A stretch of DNA of 45,053 nucleotides from Astrothelium macrocarpum (lineage: Eukaryota > Ascomycota > Dothideomycetes > Trypetheliales > Trypetheliaceae), in the NCBI GenBank assembly GCA_021030915.1, contig JAGEMR010000189.1:1-45053 (forward strand). The letters run 5' to 3'. How positions within the stretch are numbered: position 1 is the first letter of the stretch; each line of letters begins with the position of its first letter. A program made the translations under genes and the position numbers. Below are positions 32,487 through 43,616 of this stretch, piece after piece. The notes beneath the pieces were generated by a model. That model did not search any database. It had not been told where the DNA came from and saw nothing but the letters and a program-made list of their open reading frames with translations.

Positions 32487-35046
32487 ATGGATCCATTTTC
32501 ATTATCAATGAGCCTTGTAGGCTTGATCACTTCTATCGAACAGCTAATTGCCGTGACTTACAAGTACGGCAAAGGGATTAAGGATGCCAAAGAAGAGATC
32601 AAGTGTCTGTGTAGCGAGCTTTTTGCTCTTAAGGCCGCATTAGAGTGTTCACGGATGATCATAGAGCCTTCAGCAAAAGTCGGTGGCGATGATGACGATG
32701 AAGAAAAAGCAGAATCACGAGCCGTACTTCGCTCCACACTCATTGGCACGCGAGAGTTCAAAGATATGTTTGAAGCCACAAAAAAATTGCTTATAGAGCT
32801 ATCTGATCGCTTCGAAAAGCTGCAGAGGCCCAAACGATCTTTGGGAACGAGCCTCATCTGGCCATTCATCAAAGAAGATATACAAAAGGACGTGCAAAGA
32901 CTTGAAAGACTGAAGTCGTATTTTGTGCTGACTATCACGACGGACAACCGAGAAACTTGCGGTAAATTGTATCAGGAATTTCACTACTTGGCTCTAGTTC
33001 TGGGCAATCAGCAGCGGAAGCAGGACCAGGAATCTCAAGATAAGTTTCGGAAAAGTGTAAGACAATGGCTCGCACCTTATAACCCAGCGCCAACCTATAG
33101 TGTAGCTTTAGCTGCCGATCTTCCTGGCACTGGTCAATGGTTCCTCCAGGGAGAGTACTTGCAGTGGCTTAATGGCGAAATCTCCGAAAGAGTGCTACTA
33201 CTGAAGGGAAAACCTGGTATCGGCAAGACAACGCTGATATCTGCTGCCATTCAAGACTTTCAAGCCAATTATTCGGACAAAGGTGTACTCGCGTTTTATT
33301 TTTGCTCTTTCACCGATCTATCTTCACAAGATCCAGTCAATTTGCTGGGTTCTCTATTGGTACAGATTTGTACTCGGGATCCCAGCTTTTGGTCTCAGGT
33401 TGATGAATGCTATCACAAATCTGAGAAAGGCGCAGAACGGATTCGACTCACCCTCGCCGAAGTTGAGGCTATCTTTTCCGAAGTGTGTGACACTCTCCCG
33501 GCTCTGTACATCTTTATTGATGCTATTAATGAATGCGAGCAAGCAGCTGTAGTTTTTTCCACCGTCTTGAGTCTCGTTGAGAAGAACTCGAAGCTCTATG
33601 TCGTGATGTCAAGCACAGAAGAGTTCTTCGCCTTGCCCTTTCAAACTATATCCCCTAACGTCATGATAGTTAGCATGACTTCTGGGAAAGTCACAGATGA
33701 CATAAGAGATTATGTCGAATCTTGGCTTGAAACTCATGAAAGACTGCGTCGCTTACCCAGCCGCTTGAAAGATAAGATTAAGTCCAAACTTGTATCGAAT
33801 TCGGAAGGAATGTGAGCAACGTCCACTCGTATTTCTAGCTCATGAATTCACACATTGCAGGTTTCGATGGGTTCACTGTCAACTACAGTCGCTTGAAATG
33901 CAGAAAACATCTCTTGGTATCGAAGCAGCGCTGGATGCAGTCCCTAATACTTTGGAACAAACGTATCGCAATATACTTCGGCGAATACCTGGAGAGGATA
34001 GAGAAATTGCAAAGCGGACTCTCGTCTGGCTGGCTTACTCTGTGAGACCATTAGCATTCGATGAACTTTGCGAGGCAGTAGCGATCGACGAAAGGTTTGC
34101 TGGTGTAGACGAAGACGCAAGGCTTCTTCGACCTGAGGATCTTCTCTTCATGTGCTCCAGCCTGGTTCACATAGATTCGAGAAAAGACAAAATCACTTTA
34201 GCGCATTCATCGGTGCTTTCATATTTAACTTCAGACCAGATCAGAACCAGCGAAGTCCACGACTTCTATATCAATCCGTGCACAGCCCACACGAGCCTTA
34301 CTTGCAAATGCGTTAGTTATCTTTGCGATCAGAAGCTCGAATCCGGATACTGTACAAAGCCAGAAGAGCTTGTAAAGAGGAGAGAAGAACTCCCATTATT
34401 CGACTATGCCGTCGAAACGTGGCCCCATCATGCTCGATATCTTGAACAAGAACGACCAGAAATCGATGATTGCACTGGGGAGCTCCTGTTTCGTTTTTTC
34501 AATACCAGCTTGCTTCCTCGCAGTGGAAATTTCGGTTCTTGGGTCCAATTCTATTTCTCTGGAGCTGAAGCGAGCATCGAAAACTCACCACCTATATATC
34601 ACGCCGCTCGCCTTGGCCTTCTAAATATTCTCAAGATGATTATCCGCGTACAAGGCACCAAAGATCTTGAATGCCATGGCGGCCGCTTCGGCTCGACACC
34701 CCTCCACGTCGCCAGCGCGTACGGCAATGCTGAAGTCGTAGATTTTCTGATCAGCGCCGGTGCCGATGTCAAAGAACACAACAGGATTGGTCAATGCGGG
34801 CTCGAGTGGGCTTCCCGTTGCGGCTCGGACGCAATCGTACGCAGCCTCCTGCAGGCGGGCGCTGATCCGAATTACCGGAATACCAAAGGCCGCACACCGC
34901 TGTACTATGCGGCACTGGAGGGTCGGCAGGTGTGCATCAAGTACTTGCTCGAGGCGGGAGCAAACCCGGAGAATATTGATAAGCGCGGCAGAAGTTTGGA
35001 CGAAGTGATGAAAGAGAAAGCTCGTTTAGTGTCTGATAAATTGTGA
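32487..35046 (+). CDS. STAND/NLR-like protein: Helo-like N-domain, NACHT-type NTPase, ankyrin repeats
   Basis: Two exons, 32487-33811 and 33861-35046 (49-base intron, GTGAGC..GCAG, splice restoring SEGMFRWVHCQLQSL), give 836 residues. The N-terminal domain (MDPFSLSMSLVGLITSIEQL) is of the fungal Helo-like/STAND N-terminal class used as a signalling or death effector. Walker A is GKPGIGKTTL (241-250) and Walker B ALYIFIDAINEC (339-350). A winged-helix-like block follows (NTLEQTYRNILRRIPGE through PLAFDELCEAVAI). The C-terminal sensor is 3-4 ankyrin repeats (for example GSTPLHVASAYGNAEVVDFL), an array that is short for the family. It fits the fungal NLR set linked to non-self recognition and programmed cell death. 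Ligand unknown. The ORF closes only 20-30 bases before AT-rich DNA, so C-terminal repeats may have been lost. Confidence 0.9.
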
Positions 35047-35487
35047 AAATTTTCAATTTTGGAAAAATAGATAATCTCAAGATATTTTAATTTCAAATTC
35101 TGATTTTAGGTTATTTTTATTTATCAGAATTGGAAAAGATGAAAGAGATGTTTTATCATACAAAATGAATTATATTGATGATATGAAAATTAAACACTTT
35201 GATAATATTTCAAGATTTATTAATCAATCAAAAAGCATTTGAGTAAAGCAATAAAATAGAACATATTCTTTCAAAATTATTTTAATATTTTTAATTGGGT
35301 TCTATTCGTTTTCTGACAGACTTATAGATTGTGTCCTGCACTAGCACAGCTGGAAAGACAATCAGGAAGATCTTCAAGTTACGTTATTTCACAGAGACAC
35401 TCACAATGAGTACATCACAACATGGTAGCACTAGAAAATCCTCAAATCAATTTGTCAGTTAGCTGTTTCAATTCAAGATATTCAGTC
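35047..35487. other. AT-rich intergenic stretch
   Basis: The first 250 bases are strongly AT-rich, like the RIP-decayed blocks. The remainder is normal. No ORF or terminal repeat is visible. It separates the NLR gene from the truncated CorA-like gene, whose 3' end it may have replaced. Confidence 0.5.
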
Positions 35488-36592
35488 TCATTGTGTCACA
35501 ATGTCGACGTCGCATTTCACATACTTGATCACTTGTGAACTCAAGAACAGATCTTGCAGTGCATAGAATGCGTCATGTTTCATCGACTCGGGTTCGAGGA
35601 ATTTTCCGTATTCTTTGGTCGGTAAGAGGGAGGCGCTCTGCACATACGCTCGTTTTGCTACCGCCGGTCCTGTGTCGCTATCGTTGTTCGCATCCCCGCC
35701 ATCTTTATCCATTGTCCAATTGCGCGGCTCGAAAAATATTACGGGGAGAAACACGCTGTTGTATTTGTCTTGTTGGGTAGAAGGATTGAGCCAGCGCCCA
35801 TGAGGACCTTCATCGAGGCGTCTGCCATTGTCGAGAAGAATTATTGCTGAAAATGGTCTATCAGCTGGAGAAGCTCGCCAAAAAAGAAAACAGCCTGCTG
35901 TACTCACCAAGCCAACCATCGCCTCGCCTCATAACGCTGACTAAAATGTTCTGTTCTATCGAGAAATGCTGGTCGTCATGAATCCATAGTGTTCGCACAA
36001 TAGACTCCCCGATCAAGCCTGGTCTTAAGCCAAGATTGTTGAAATGATGCTCCAGTTCCACGTGTTCATCGTTCTGTCTACACGTAAGCGCCTGCCGTAA
36101 CCCTAGCGTTGATACAGTGAGTTTAATGATATTGAGAGAAGAGGATTGGAGGGTAGGCAGATCGAAATGTTCTGATCTCGAACCAAGTTGAACGTGCTGA
36201 CGGAATAGCTCTGGGTCAACACGATAACGTGCACCAATGGTATTTATACGATCCGGAGACGGATACGCGGAGGCAGAGAAGTTGACCGCAGCTGTCATGG
36301 AGGGGTTCGTGGTACATAAAGCGCTGTAATCCGTCAAGACCGCCAAAAAGCACCACGGAGCGGGGGTGATCTCGTGGGTAAGCCAGATCATGAAGCACGG
36401 CAAAGTCGTGCTCTCGCAGTTCGTATGCGATGCTTGGTTTGGAGGGTTGGTTCTGACTGTGATAGTGCCCGGATGCAAGAAATCGCGTAAAGGACCGATA
36501 TTGAACTCCAGTATACAGGGTGCCGTGTCCCGAACGCGTCGCGTGTCTTGAGATGGTACTCGCGTAATCCTTTGCCCTTCTCTTCTCTCATT
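35488..36592 (-). CDS. Partial CorA-like N-terminal domain protein, truncated
   Basis: Minus strand. The exon 36592-35908 is open throughout but has no ATG near its 5' end, so an upstream exon is missing or unrecognised. A 61-base intron (35907-35847, GTGAGT..TTTCAG) joins it to 35846-35488. Readable motifs are PCILEFNIGPLRDFLHPG, INTIGARYRVDPELFRQHVQ, SIEQNILVSVMRRGDGWLA and IILLDNGRRLDEGPHGRWL. These match the soluble N-terminal domain of fungal CorA-like proteins. The frame ends VKCDVDIVTQ with no transmembrane part, so the protein lacks the membrane region present in the related gene at 28292-30582. A further intron with donor at FLSSQ is possible but leads to no recognisable continuation. 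Treat as a probable gene fragment. Confidence 0.6.
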
Positions 36593-36642
36593 TATCCAGA
36601 CTCTTACTCTCGATAGGTATCGACAGTTCTCGAACGTTCATC

Positions 36643-37118
36643 ATGCCATCTCATTCAATCGAGTTCTCATTTAGACGACATCTCGTAAAGGAGTTGCAAG
36701 GCCATGATCGCTTTGTATTACCGACAGAAGGGTTCGCTATTCATGATGTACTGGAACTATCATCTCAAAATTCTGCCTTGAAGACGAGGCTGATGCTGCA
36801 GGCATCGCTGAGGCAGCGACATTGGAGCTACCGAGGACTGGGATTTAATTTGAGGCTGTATAACAGCGAGAACGCGCGAACCCAGTGACGATTCCTATTC
36901 CCGCCAGCAGGAAGGAAGTTATTGGAGGAATCGTATGCCTGACTGGTATCGAGTTCAAGGTAGCGATAGTGAGGTTTGACCGTGGAACGCAGAGCGAGAT
37001 AAGGTATGTAGTCACCAGTGGATGCAATAAGAAATGTTACCGTCGACCGCGAAAGGTATCATTCGCCACCGGCCTCGTCGGGAAGACGAGGACCTCATAT
37101 CATTCTAAACAATTATGA
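36643..37118 (+). pseudogene. Possible frameshifted small gene of unknown family
   Basis: ATG at 36643 opens FRRHLVKELQGHDRFVLPTE and continues to a TGA at 36886-36888. The next frame over continues directly as VTIPIPASRKEVIGGIVCLT and IEFKVAIVRFDRGTQSEIRY to 37118. The junction at ACCCAG|TGACG reads smoothly if one base is shifted. No domain recognised. It could also be chance antisense structure in the upstream region of the CorA-like fragment. Confidence 0.25.
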
Positions 37119-37293
37119 ATTATGAGTAAATGCAGTGAATGATATTTTTCGCGATCGCGGGTAGAATTTCTTGTTGCAGTCACTGCACGACAAAGTGTAA
37201 CTTTGAAAGCAAAGCCGCATCGTCCATTCAAATCAATCCAAAATCAAATAAATACTCTAAAAATCTTATTAGCCCACTTTCTCGGTTTGAGAG

Positions 37294-37489
37294 TGATAAT
37301 GTTGGGCAATCCACTCTTGTAATCTCCGGCGTTAGCTTCATTATTTCCTAATTAGGCAATTAGTCCGTTAGTGTGGAGATCAGGAGAAACAGCATTTAAG
37401 GCCCTGTTTGCTGCTGTTTCCTTCTGAGCTTCCTTAGTTCAATTCCTTGCTTAAATGCGGTATCCGATCTGTTCCGTCTAATTCCATCA
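37294..37489 (+). repeat. 5' LTR of the copia element
   Basis: 196 bases from TGATAATGTTGGG to CCATCA. It matches 42087-42282 except at five transition sites. It is unusually short for an LTR. Confidence 0.92.
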
Positions 37490-37501
37490 GGTTATGAGCC
37501 C
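37490..37501 (+). other. Primer binding site, complementary to the initiator-Met tRNA anticodon arm
   Basis: GGTTATGAGCCC begins directly after the 5' LTR. Its reverse complement GGGCTCATAACC is the anticodon-arm sequence of eukaryotic initiator tRNA-Met (anticodon CAT). This implies priming by a half-tRNA cut in the anticodon loop, as known for Drosophila copia, rather than by the tRNA 3' end. Confidence 0.7.
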
Positions 37502-37656
37502 GGCTGAAACTTCTTTTGCGTTCAGTCAGCCAATTTCTTAATTGAATTCAACCACCTCTTGTCACTAAATTAGCCGTTTGTGTGTGATTCAGTATTGAGG
37601 AGAAGGTGACCTTTTAGTTCTATATTTGATCAGTTATTAGAATATTTTTTGATAGT

Positions 37657-38412
37657 ATGACTGGAGACGAATTGAAAGGCTTACCCGTATTTCACGGTGC
37701 TGTCGATTACAGCAAATGGGTTGATCCGGTGAATAAATTCCTCAAATCTAAAGGCTACTGGAAATACGTTTCTGGCAGGGAAACGTTAGCAGCCGATAAC
37801 GTCGACGAATTCGAACAATATGATGCCGCTGCCAGTGTAATAATCTATGCATGTATTAATAAGAAAATCAAGGCCACAATCAGCATAAAGCTGTCGTCCC
37901 ATCAAATATGGAAACAGTTCGAACGAACGTACGTTACATCAGATCCTGCTCTCAAGGAGACATATTGGCGCGTCTGGAATACCATAAAATACGATGGCGA
38001 AAGCAATATTGAGGAATTCATTCGTCTCTTCAATTCGGCGTATGAAAATACCAAAAATACGGGCCTTAACTGCCTCCAGAATGAGGCTGGAGACGAGATT
38101 AAAACCCTCAATTTTCTCATCGTTATCGAGGATCATTTTGAACTTCTAGTTACGCTGATCAGACAGCGCCTTCGAGAAGGATCCGAAGTCACATACGATA
38201 ATATGGTACGAAATGTCATAGACACATCACGGTCAGATGAGAAATATAAAATAGCGCTCGTTATCTCAAATCAAAACCAAAATATTAATAAATTTATTAG
38301 TAAAGATGACGTTAAACAAGACAATAGACGTCCAAAATGCCCTGGCTGCAATCTTCGAAATCATAAAAAGGAGAAATGTTGGAAGCTCCATCCTGAATTC
38401 AGGCCAAAATGA
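37657..38412 (+). pseudogene. Retrotransposon gag polyprotein region with CCHC zinc knuckle
   Basis: 251 codons starting MTGDELKGLPVFHGAVDYSK, a UBN2-type copia gag. The C-terminus has CPGCNLRNHKKEKC, a CX2CX4HX4C nucleic-acid-binding knuckle. It ends at a TGA (38410-38412) immediately before TGG. The same frame continues into the protease, so this stop is most likely a TGG-to-TGA type mutation or an insertion within a once continuous gag-pol. Confidence 0.85.
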
Positions 38413-38481
38413 TGGAACGATAAGGATGAGAAGCCCGGAGGCATTTCCAATAAGAATAGTAGCATTAAATTCACAGCATTT

Positions 38482-39141
38482 ATGTCCCGAATAGGCGAAT
38501 CAGTCTCACAAACATTATTTGCTATTTTTTCGAAGTCGTTAGTGTATCTTGATTCTGGTATGACTGATCATATATTCTCTGATAAGGAACGATTTGTTGA
38601 AGGAACGTTCCAGTCAGCGTGTATTTCAATCGCAACAGCCAGCGGAAATGAGGTAATGGCAATAGGAATAGGAACTGCTCGTGTATGGCTCTTCAGATTA
38701 GGAGATTCAGTAGAACTGACGTTCCGAAATACACTATATCTGCCGAAAATACGGATTAATTTGATATCAGAAGATTGTCTTGAAGAAATGGCCAAGGTGT
38801 ATATTATCGGCAGAGACAGGACCATACGTTTAAAGGATGGCGATATTATTGTTGGCCATTACGATAAAACAAATAGAATGAGAATATTCAGAATCGACAT
38901 TAGATTTGAATTCAAATCAGTTTTTGCTATCACAAATATTGGCAAAATTATTATGGAGAACCTATCAAAATTGTCCAATATGGCCGGAAAGGCGAATTTG
39001 GATCTATGGTACAGGAGATTTGGCCATTTTCACCACCATGGGATTCGTATAGCCAGCGAGGTGACCTCAAATATTGACCTGGATAGCAATATTCAAGATA
39101 AAAATAATTATAAAGTGTGTCAGTTAATTAAATCCAAATAA
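38482..39141 (+). pseudogene. Pol fragment: protease and GAG-pre-integrase domains
   Basis: Same frame as gag. It contains the aspartic protease motif VYLDSGMTDHIF (DSG) and, about 150 residues later, LDLWYRRFGHFHHHGIR, the His-rich pre-integrase zinc-binding region. It ends at TAA followed by more stops. The adjacent sequence still reads FHSDLTGPI, the start of the integrase core. Confidence 0.82.
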
Positions 39142-39537
39142 CGTATATCACACAAATCACAGTAGCGAACCGATAAGCCATTTCAAAAATTTCATTCGGA
39201 TCTGACCGGCCCTATTATCAAAACAGAATGGAAAAATGAAAAATATATATTTCAGATGATGGACGATTATAATTTCTTTCGATGAATATGAATAATTCGT
39301 ATTAAAAATCAGATTATGATAATTCTTATTCAGTTTCTGAAGAATATTCGGATAGAATAGGCAATCGAAATAGGGACGATTACCTTCCAAATCGATCACG
39401 GCATTAAATTCAATAAAATCAGTGAATATGGCCATAATAATGATATTATATTCGAATATTCATCATCGTATTCGCATTAATCTAATAGACGCGCGGAGGC
39501 GTCAGATTATCAAATCATCCTTCGAACGCGTTATTTC

Positions 39538-39837
39538 ATGATCGACAGTGGATTTCCATCTGATATGTGGCCTAAGGCGGTAATAACAGCTGTGTATCTT
39601 CTGAACAGGTCGCCGACTTCAGCTAATTCTGAATACGAAATTCCATACGGTCGTATTAATTCGTCGCTATTCAATAAGGACGTGAAATCTGATATGACTC
39701 ATTTAAAGGTATTTGGATGTGAGACAATATGCCATATTTCATCTGAAATTTATTCGAAAAATGATAAATTCGTTCCGACCGCTGAAATAGGGTATTTCGT
39801 AGGCTACACGTCTAGTCATTTAATCTATTTAATATGA
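39538..39837 (+). pseudogene. Pol fragment: integrase C-terminal part
   Basis: 99 codons including MWPKAVITAVYLLNRSPTSA, LKVFGCETICHI and EIGYFVGYTSS, the recognisable copia integrase core end and downstream region (AVYLLNR, P, KVFG, GY). Flanked by stops. Confidence 0.82.
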
Positions 39838-40311
39838 TTCTCTAAAACAAACAGAATTAGCGATTATCGAAATATAATATTCAATAAACAGATATACTAT
39901 TCAGCGAAATAGAACGAAAATGAAAAACATTTTATAAAAATTTCGGATATGGACAATCTATATTCCGAACTAGATTTATCACTTTTGGAACCGAAATTAC
40001 CCCATTCGGAAAAGGAACCATATTCTGCTAAATCAGGGGGTGAATTTTCTCAATCTTAACACCAAATTCAGCAAATTCAGCCATTTGACGAACTTCCATA
40101 TCAAACTGAATTTGATACTGAATTTACTACTAAAGCAACTGGCGATTCAGTTACGCTCGAGAATACACTTCAGAATGATATTCAGTCAGACATTACGCAG
40201 AAAACGATTATAATACAGCCTCCAATTCCATCTGATTTACCATTAAATACAACAGGCACATCATTTAATGATAATTTCAATGATTTATCATCTATTTTAA
40301 CAGATCCTACA

Positions 40312-41208
40312 TTGCCGACAACGTCAGAAATATTCGGCCAATATACACCATTATGGAAATCGACAAAATCACACCATCGTCCACTAAAATACGATCCTTC
40401 CGATCCCACCATTTATTCACGATATACTAAAACAATCAATACCAAAAAGAAATGCTTTTATACTGAATTCAGTGACGGCATCAATATACCATCCACATAT
40501 CAGAAAGCCATAAAATCATCACAGGCCAAGAAGTGGCAGAAGGCTATTGATAATGAGGTGGAATCATATAAGAAAAATGGCACTTGGGATCTCGTCCCGT
40601 TTCCTGAAGACGTCATTATTCTTAAAGATCGATGAATATTCGATCTAAAATGAGACATGAACGGCGCCATTATATGATACAAGATTCGCTAGATCGCTTA
40701 TAACGATAAATAGCGTCCAGACCTTAATTACGACGAAATATATACCGCCGTTATTCGCTCCATTATAATAAAAATGCTATTCGCCATTATTATTACCGAA
40801 GATTTAAAATATGAATAAATGGACCTGATCACCGCCTTCCTGAATGGGACGGTAGACAGAACGGATATATACGTGGAGGCACCATATGGATATAATTCTT
40901 TAAATCAAATGTGTAAATTGAATAAAACGCTATACGGCCTGAAATAGTCGCCGTTATTCTGATTTAAACGATTCTCACGATTTATGAAGAAGATTGACTA
41001 CATAAATTTATTAACAGATCCTTATATATTTATCAACCGCTCGAATAACAATATTATTGTTATTTATATGAATGATTTATTGTATATCGTCAAAATCAGA
41101 AGTATTATCTCTGCCGTCAAGCAGCGAATAACAGCTGAATTTCGTTCGAAAGAAATGGGCGAATTCCACCACTATTTGGACGTACGAATCATTCGAGAAC
41201 GCTCATAA
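40312..41208 (+). pseudogene. Pol fragment: reverse transcriptase
   Basis: The reading starts with KKWQKAIDNEVESYKKNGTW (the N-terminal RVT_2 motif). It passes several stops to MDLITAFLNGTVDRTDIYVE and TLYGLK, and reaches VIYMNDLLYIVK, where the YVDD-type catalytic box has lost its first Asp. EMGEFHHYLDVRI closes the domain. Confidence 0.85.
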
Positions 41209-41364
41209 AGGATTCTTACCATCAACCAGACTACGTATATTCGCCGAATCCTTGATAAATTCAGCCACACAAATTCCTATTCGGTCCCAATACCATTTCC
41301 TGTCATCGACCTCTAGTCTTACGATGGCGAAGCTGCCTTAAATGCTAAACAGCACTTCCAATCC

Positions 41365-41922
41365 ATGACAGATTCCTTAGTCTACGCCGTTTATATCACA
41401 CGTGTTGATTTGGCTTACGCCTATGGACGTTTATCTCATTACGTATATAATCCTTCACCTACCCATCAAAAAACCATTGATAATACCTTCAAATATATGG
41501 CCGGCATCATACAAATGGGCTTGACGTTTGATAAAGATATGGGCGATCCGAATATATCTGGACATGGCCTGAATCTTATATATTATTATGATTCGAACTG
41601 GGCTGACGATAAAGAGGATCGACATTCGACAGCAGGATACATAATCAAATACAGAGGAATAGCAATAAACTGGAAGAATTACAAGTAGCCTTTTGTCGCT
41701 CGTTTGACAGCTGAAGCCGAATACGTAACATTTGATTACGTTATTCGAGAAATCATTTCGATTCAGAAACTACTGAAAGAATTGAGACGATATACCGAAC
41801 AGCCCACACCAATATACGAGAATAACGTATCAGCCATTAGCCTCGCCAGGTCAAACAGAACCAACAATAGAACGAAACATATTGATATACGCTGGCATAC
41901 TGTCCGTGAGGAAATCGAATAA
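41365..41922 (+). pseudogene. Pol fragment: copia RNase H
   Basis: Two open stretches in one frame, split by a TAG at 41686-41688. They carry YYYDSNWADDKEDRHSTAGY (first RNase H Asp), LTAEAEYVTFDYVIREI (Glu motif) and TKHIDIRWHTVREEIE (the HIDIRYHFVR motif). A stop then precedes ADGLTKAL, the end of pol. Confidence 0.85.
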
Positions 41923-42086
41923 AAACTCATTGAGATAATCCAAATATCAACCCACAACCAGCCAGCAGATGGCCTTACAAAGGCGCTTCATAAACAGAAT
42001 CACAATCATTTCATCGAGCTACTTGGAATGATTAACGGGATGCCCATTTAATTGCTAACAGATTTACTGTGTGGATTGAAGGAGTG

Positions 42087-42282
42087 TGATAATATTGGGC
42101 AATCCATTCTTGTAATCTCCGGCGTTAGCTTCATTATTTCCTAATTAGACAATTAGTCCGTTAGTGTGGAGATCAGGAGAAACAGCATTTAAGGCCCTGT
42201 TTGCTGCTGTTTCCTCCTGAGCTTCCTTAGTTCAATTCCTTGCTTAAATGCGGTATCCGACCTGTTCCGTCTAATTCCATCA
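42087..42282 (+). repeat. 3' LTR of the copia element
   Basis: 196 bases, preceded by a weak purine stretch (GAAGGAG) as polypurine tract and followed by the GAGAG duplication. Confidence 0.92.
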
Positions 42283-42575
42283 GAGAGATATGAAAAAGAA
42301 GTTACGTAGCACTACATTATCATTCTCAAAGTCAGCTTCTGCATCTAACCGAGAGTCGTGGTCATTCTCCTCTTCATTATTACCTTCTGTATTACCCTGT
42401 TTCTGACAAGATCATCTGGAATTCCTTGTGGGCTAAAGAAGCTCGTAAGTCACAACAACGCCGCCACCAGTAAGGACTTAGCATAGGAGAGTTCACCACC
42501 GTGTGCACGTGACCACTTAATGCACACCTGGAATTTGGAAACACCACGAATTTCAAGACGAATTGCGCCACCAAT

Positions 42576-42971
42576 ATGGGCTCAATTGAAGAAGCGATTG
42601 CAGCGGCGAATGCGCAGGAAAGTTCTAATTATTCTGAAATAGCAAAAGAATATAATATCGACCGTATAACGTTATCACGGCGCCATAGAGGTGTTATTAA
42701 GTCCAGAAAAAGCGCCTATCAAGAATCTTTAGCCAATCTTTCAGAATATCAGAAATCCATTTTAATTCAATGGATTAATACGTTGACGGATCGTGGTATT
42801 TTTCCTATTATATGTGTGATTCGGAATTTCGCTATCAATATTAGTAAATTGGTAATCGGAAAGAATTGGATAAATTGTTTTATACGACGATATTTTTCAG
42901 AATTAGATTTAGTATTTTTCATCATCTTTAATTTTACGCGAAAACGAATGAATAATTTTATTCAATTTTAA
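42576..42971 (+). pseudogene. Transposase N-terminal DNA-binding region (element 2)
   Basis: 131 codons beginning MGSIEEAIAAANAQESSNYS. The helix-turn-helix IAKEYNIDRITLSRRHRG is followed by the CENP-B-type second domain LTDRGIFPIICVIRNFA and IGKNWINCFIRRY, the standard start of fungal DDE_1 transposases that binds the terminal repeats. Quality falls toward the 3' side as RIP increases. Stop at 42969-42971. Confidence 0.85.
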
Positions 42972-43225
42972 TTCTATTTTAATATGATATGTTTTATTAA
43001 ATTCTATTATTTTATTATTAATAATTTATTAAATAATTTGCAAAATCGCTAAATATAAAATTGAAATATATAATATATATAATATGGACGAAAAAGATTT
43101 CGCGATCGGCCAATTCATAATTTATTAACATATATTCAATAAAAAAATATATGAACGAGATCTTTTAAAAAGAATTGATATAAATAATTTTTATTTATGA
43201 ATTATTATTCTTATTTCGATTTATA

Positions 43226-43616
43226 TGGATGATGAAACGCTGCCTTTTTCATTCATTTATAACGGCGAAATAGAAATTATTCAGGATTTATGGCTTATAT
43301 ATATGAATTCTAAAATCCATAAATATAATTTTGCCATTTCATTTTTAGATTCAATAAATAATGAGATTAAATTCGTCTAATTTATTAAAATATTTGATAA
43401 AAATATTAAAAATAAAATCAATAACGGCCTCAAATGGCGATTATTTATCATTAATGATCATAGATTTTATTTTATAATAAAATTTTTGGATTATTGTTAT
43501 AAATAATATATTTTTATCGTTATTTATTTTTTTCATTCAATTCATCAATTTCAATTATTAAATATGAATCTGTTTCGGCCATTAGCCGAATATTATAATT
43601 TTGAATTAGATAATTA
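43226..43616 (+). pseudogene. Transposase DDE_1 core fragment (element 2)
   Basis: One frame reads MDDETLPFSFIYNGEIEIIQ and, after stops, FIINDHRFYFIIKFLDYCYK, corresponding to the second catalytic-Asp motif (NDHxSH, here damaged). It ends MNLFRPLAEYYNFELDN. Interrupted by TAA codons near 43378 and 43503. Confidence 0.7.

Larger units (their letters stand above)
37294..42282 (+). mobile_element. Full-length Ty1/copia LTR retrotransposon, degenerate
   Basis: 4989 bases bounded by two 196-base LTRs (TG...CA) and by 5-base GAGAG target duplications at 37289-37293 and 42283-42287. The domain order is gag, protease, integrase, reverse transcriptase, RNase H, the Ty1/copia order. Gag and pol share one frame, with stops scattered through pol. 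The LTRs differ at five positions, all transitions, so they are about 97% identical. Decay is milder than in the neighbouring pogo elements. It is inactive: the polymerase YxDD box reads YMND and many stops are present. Confidence 0.93.
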
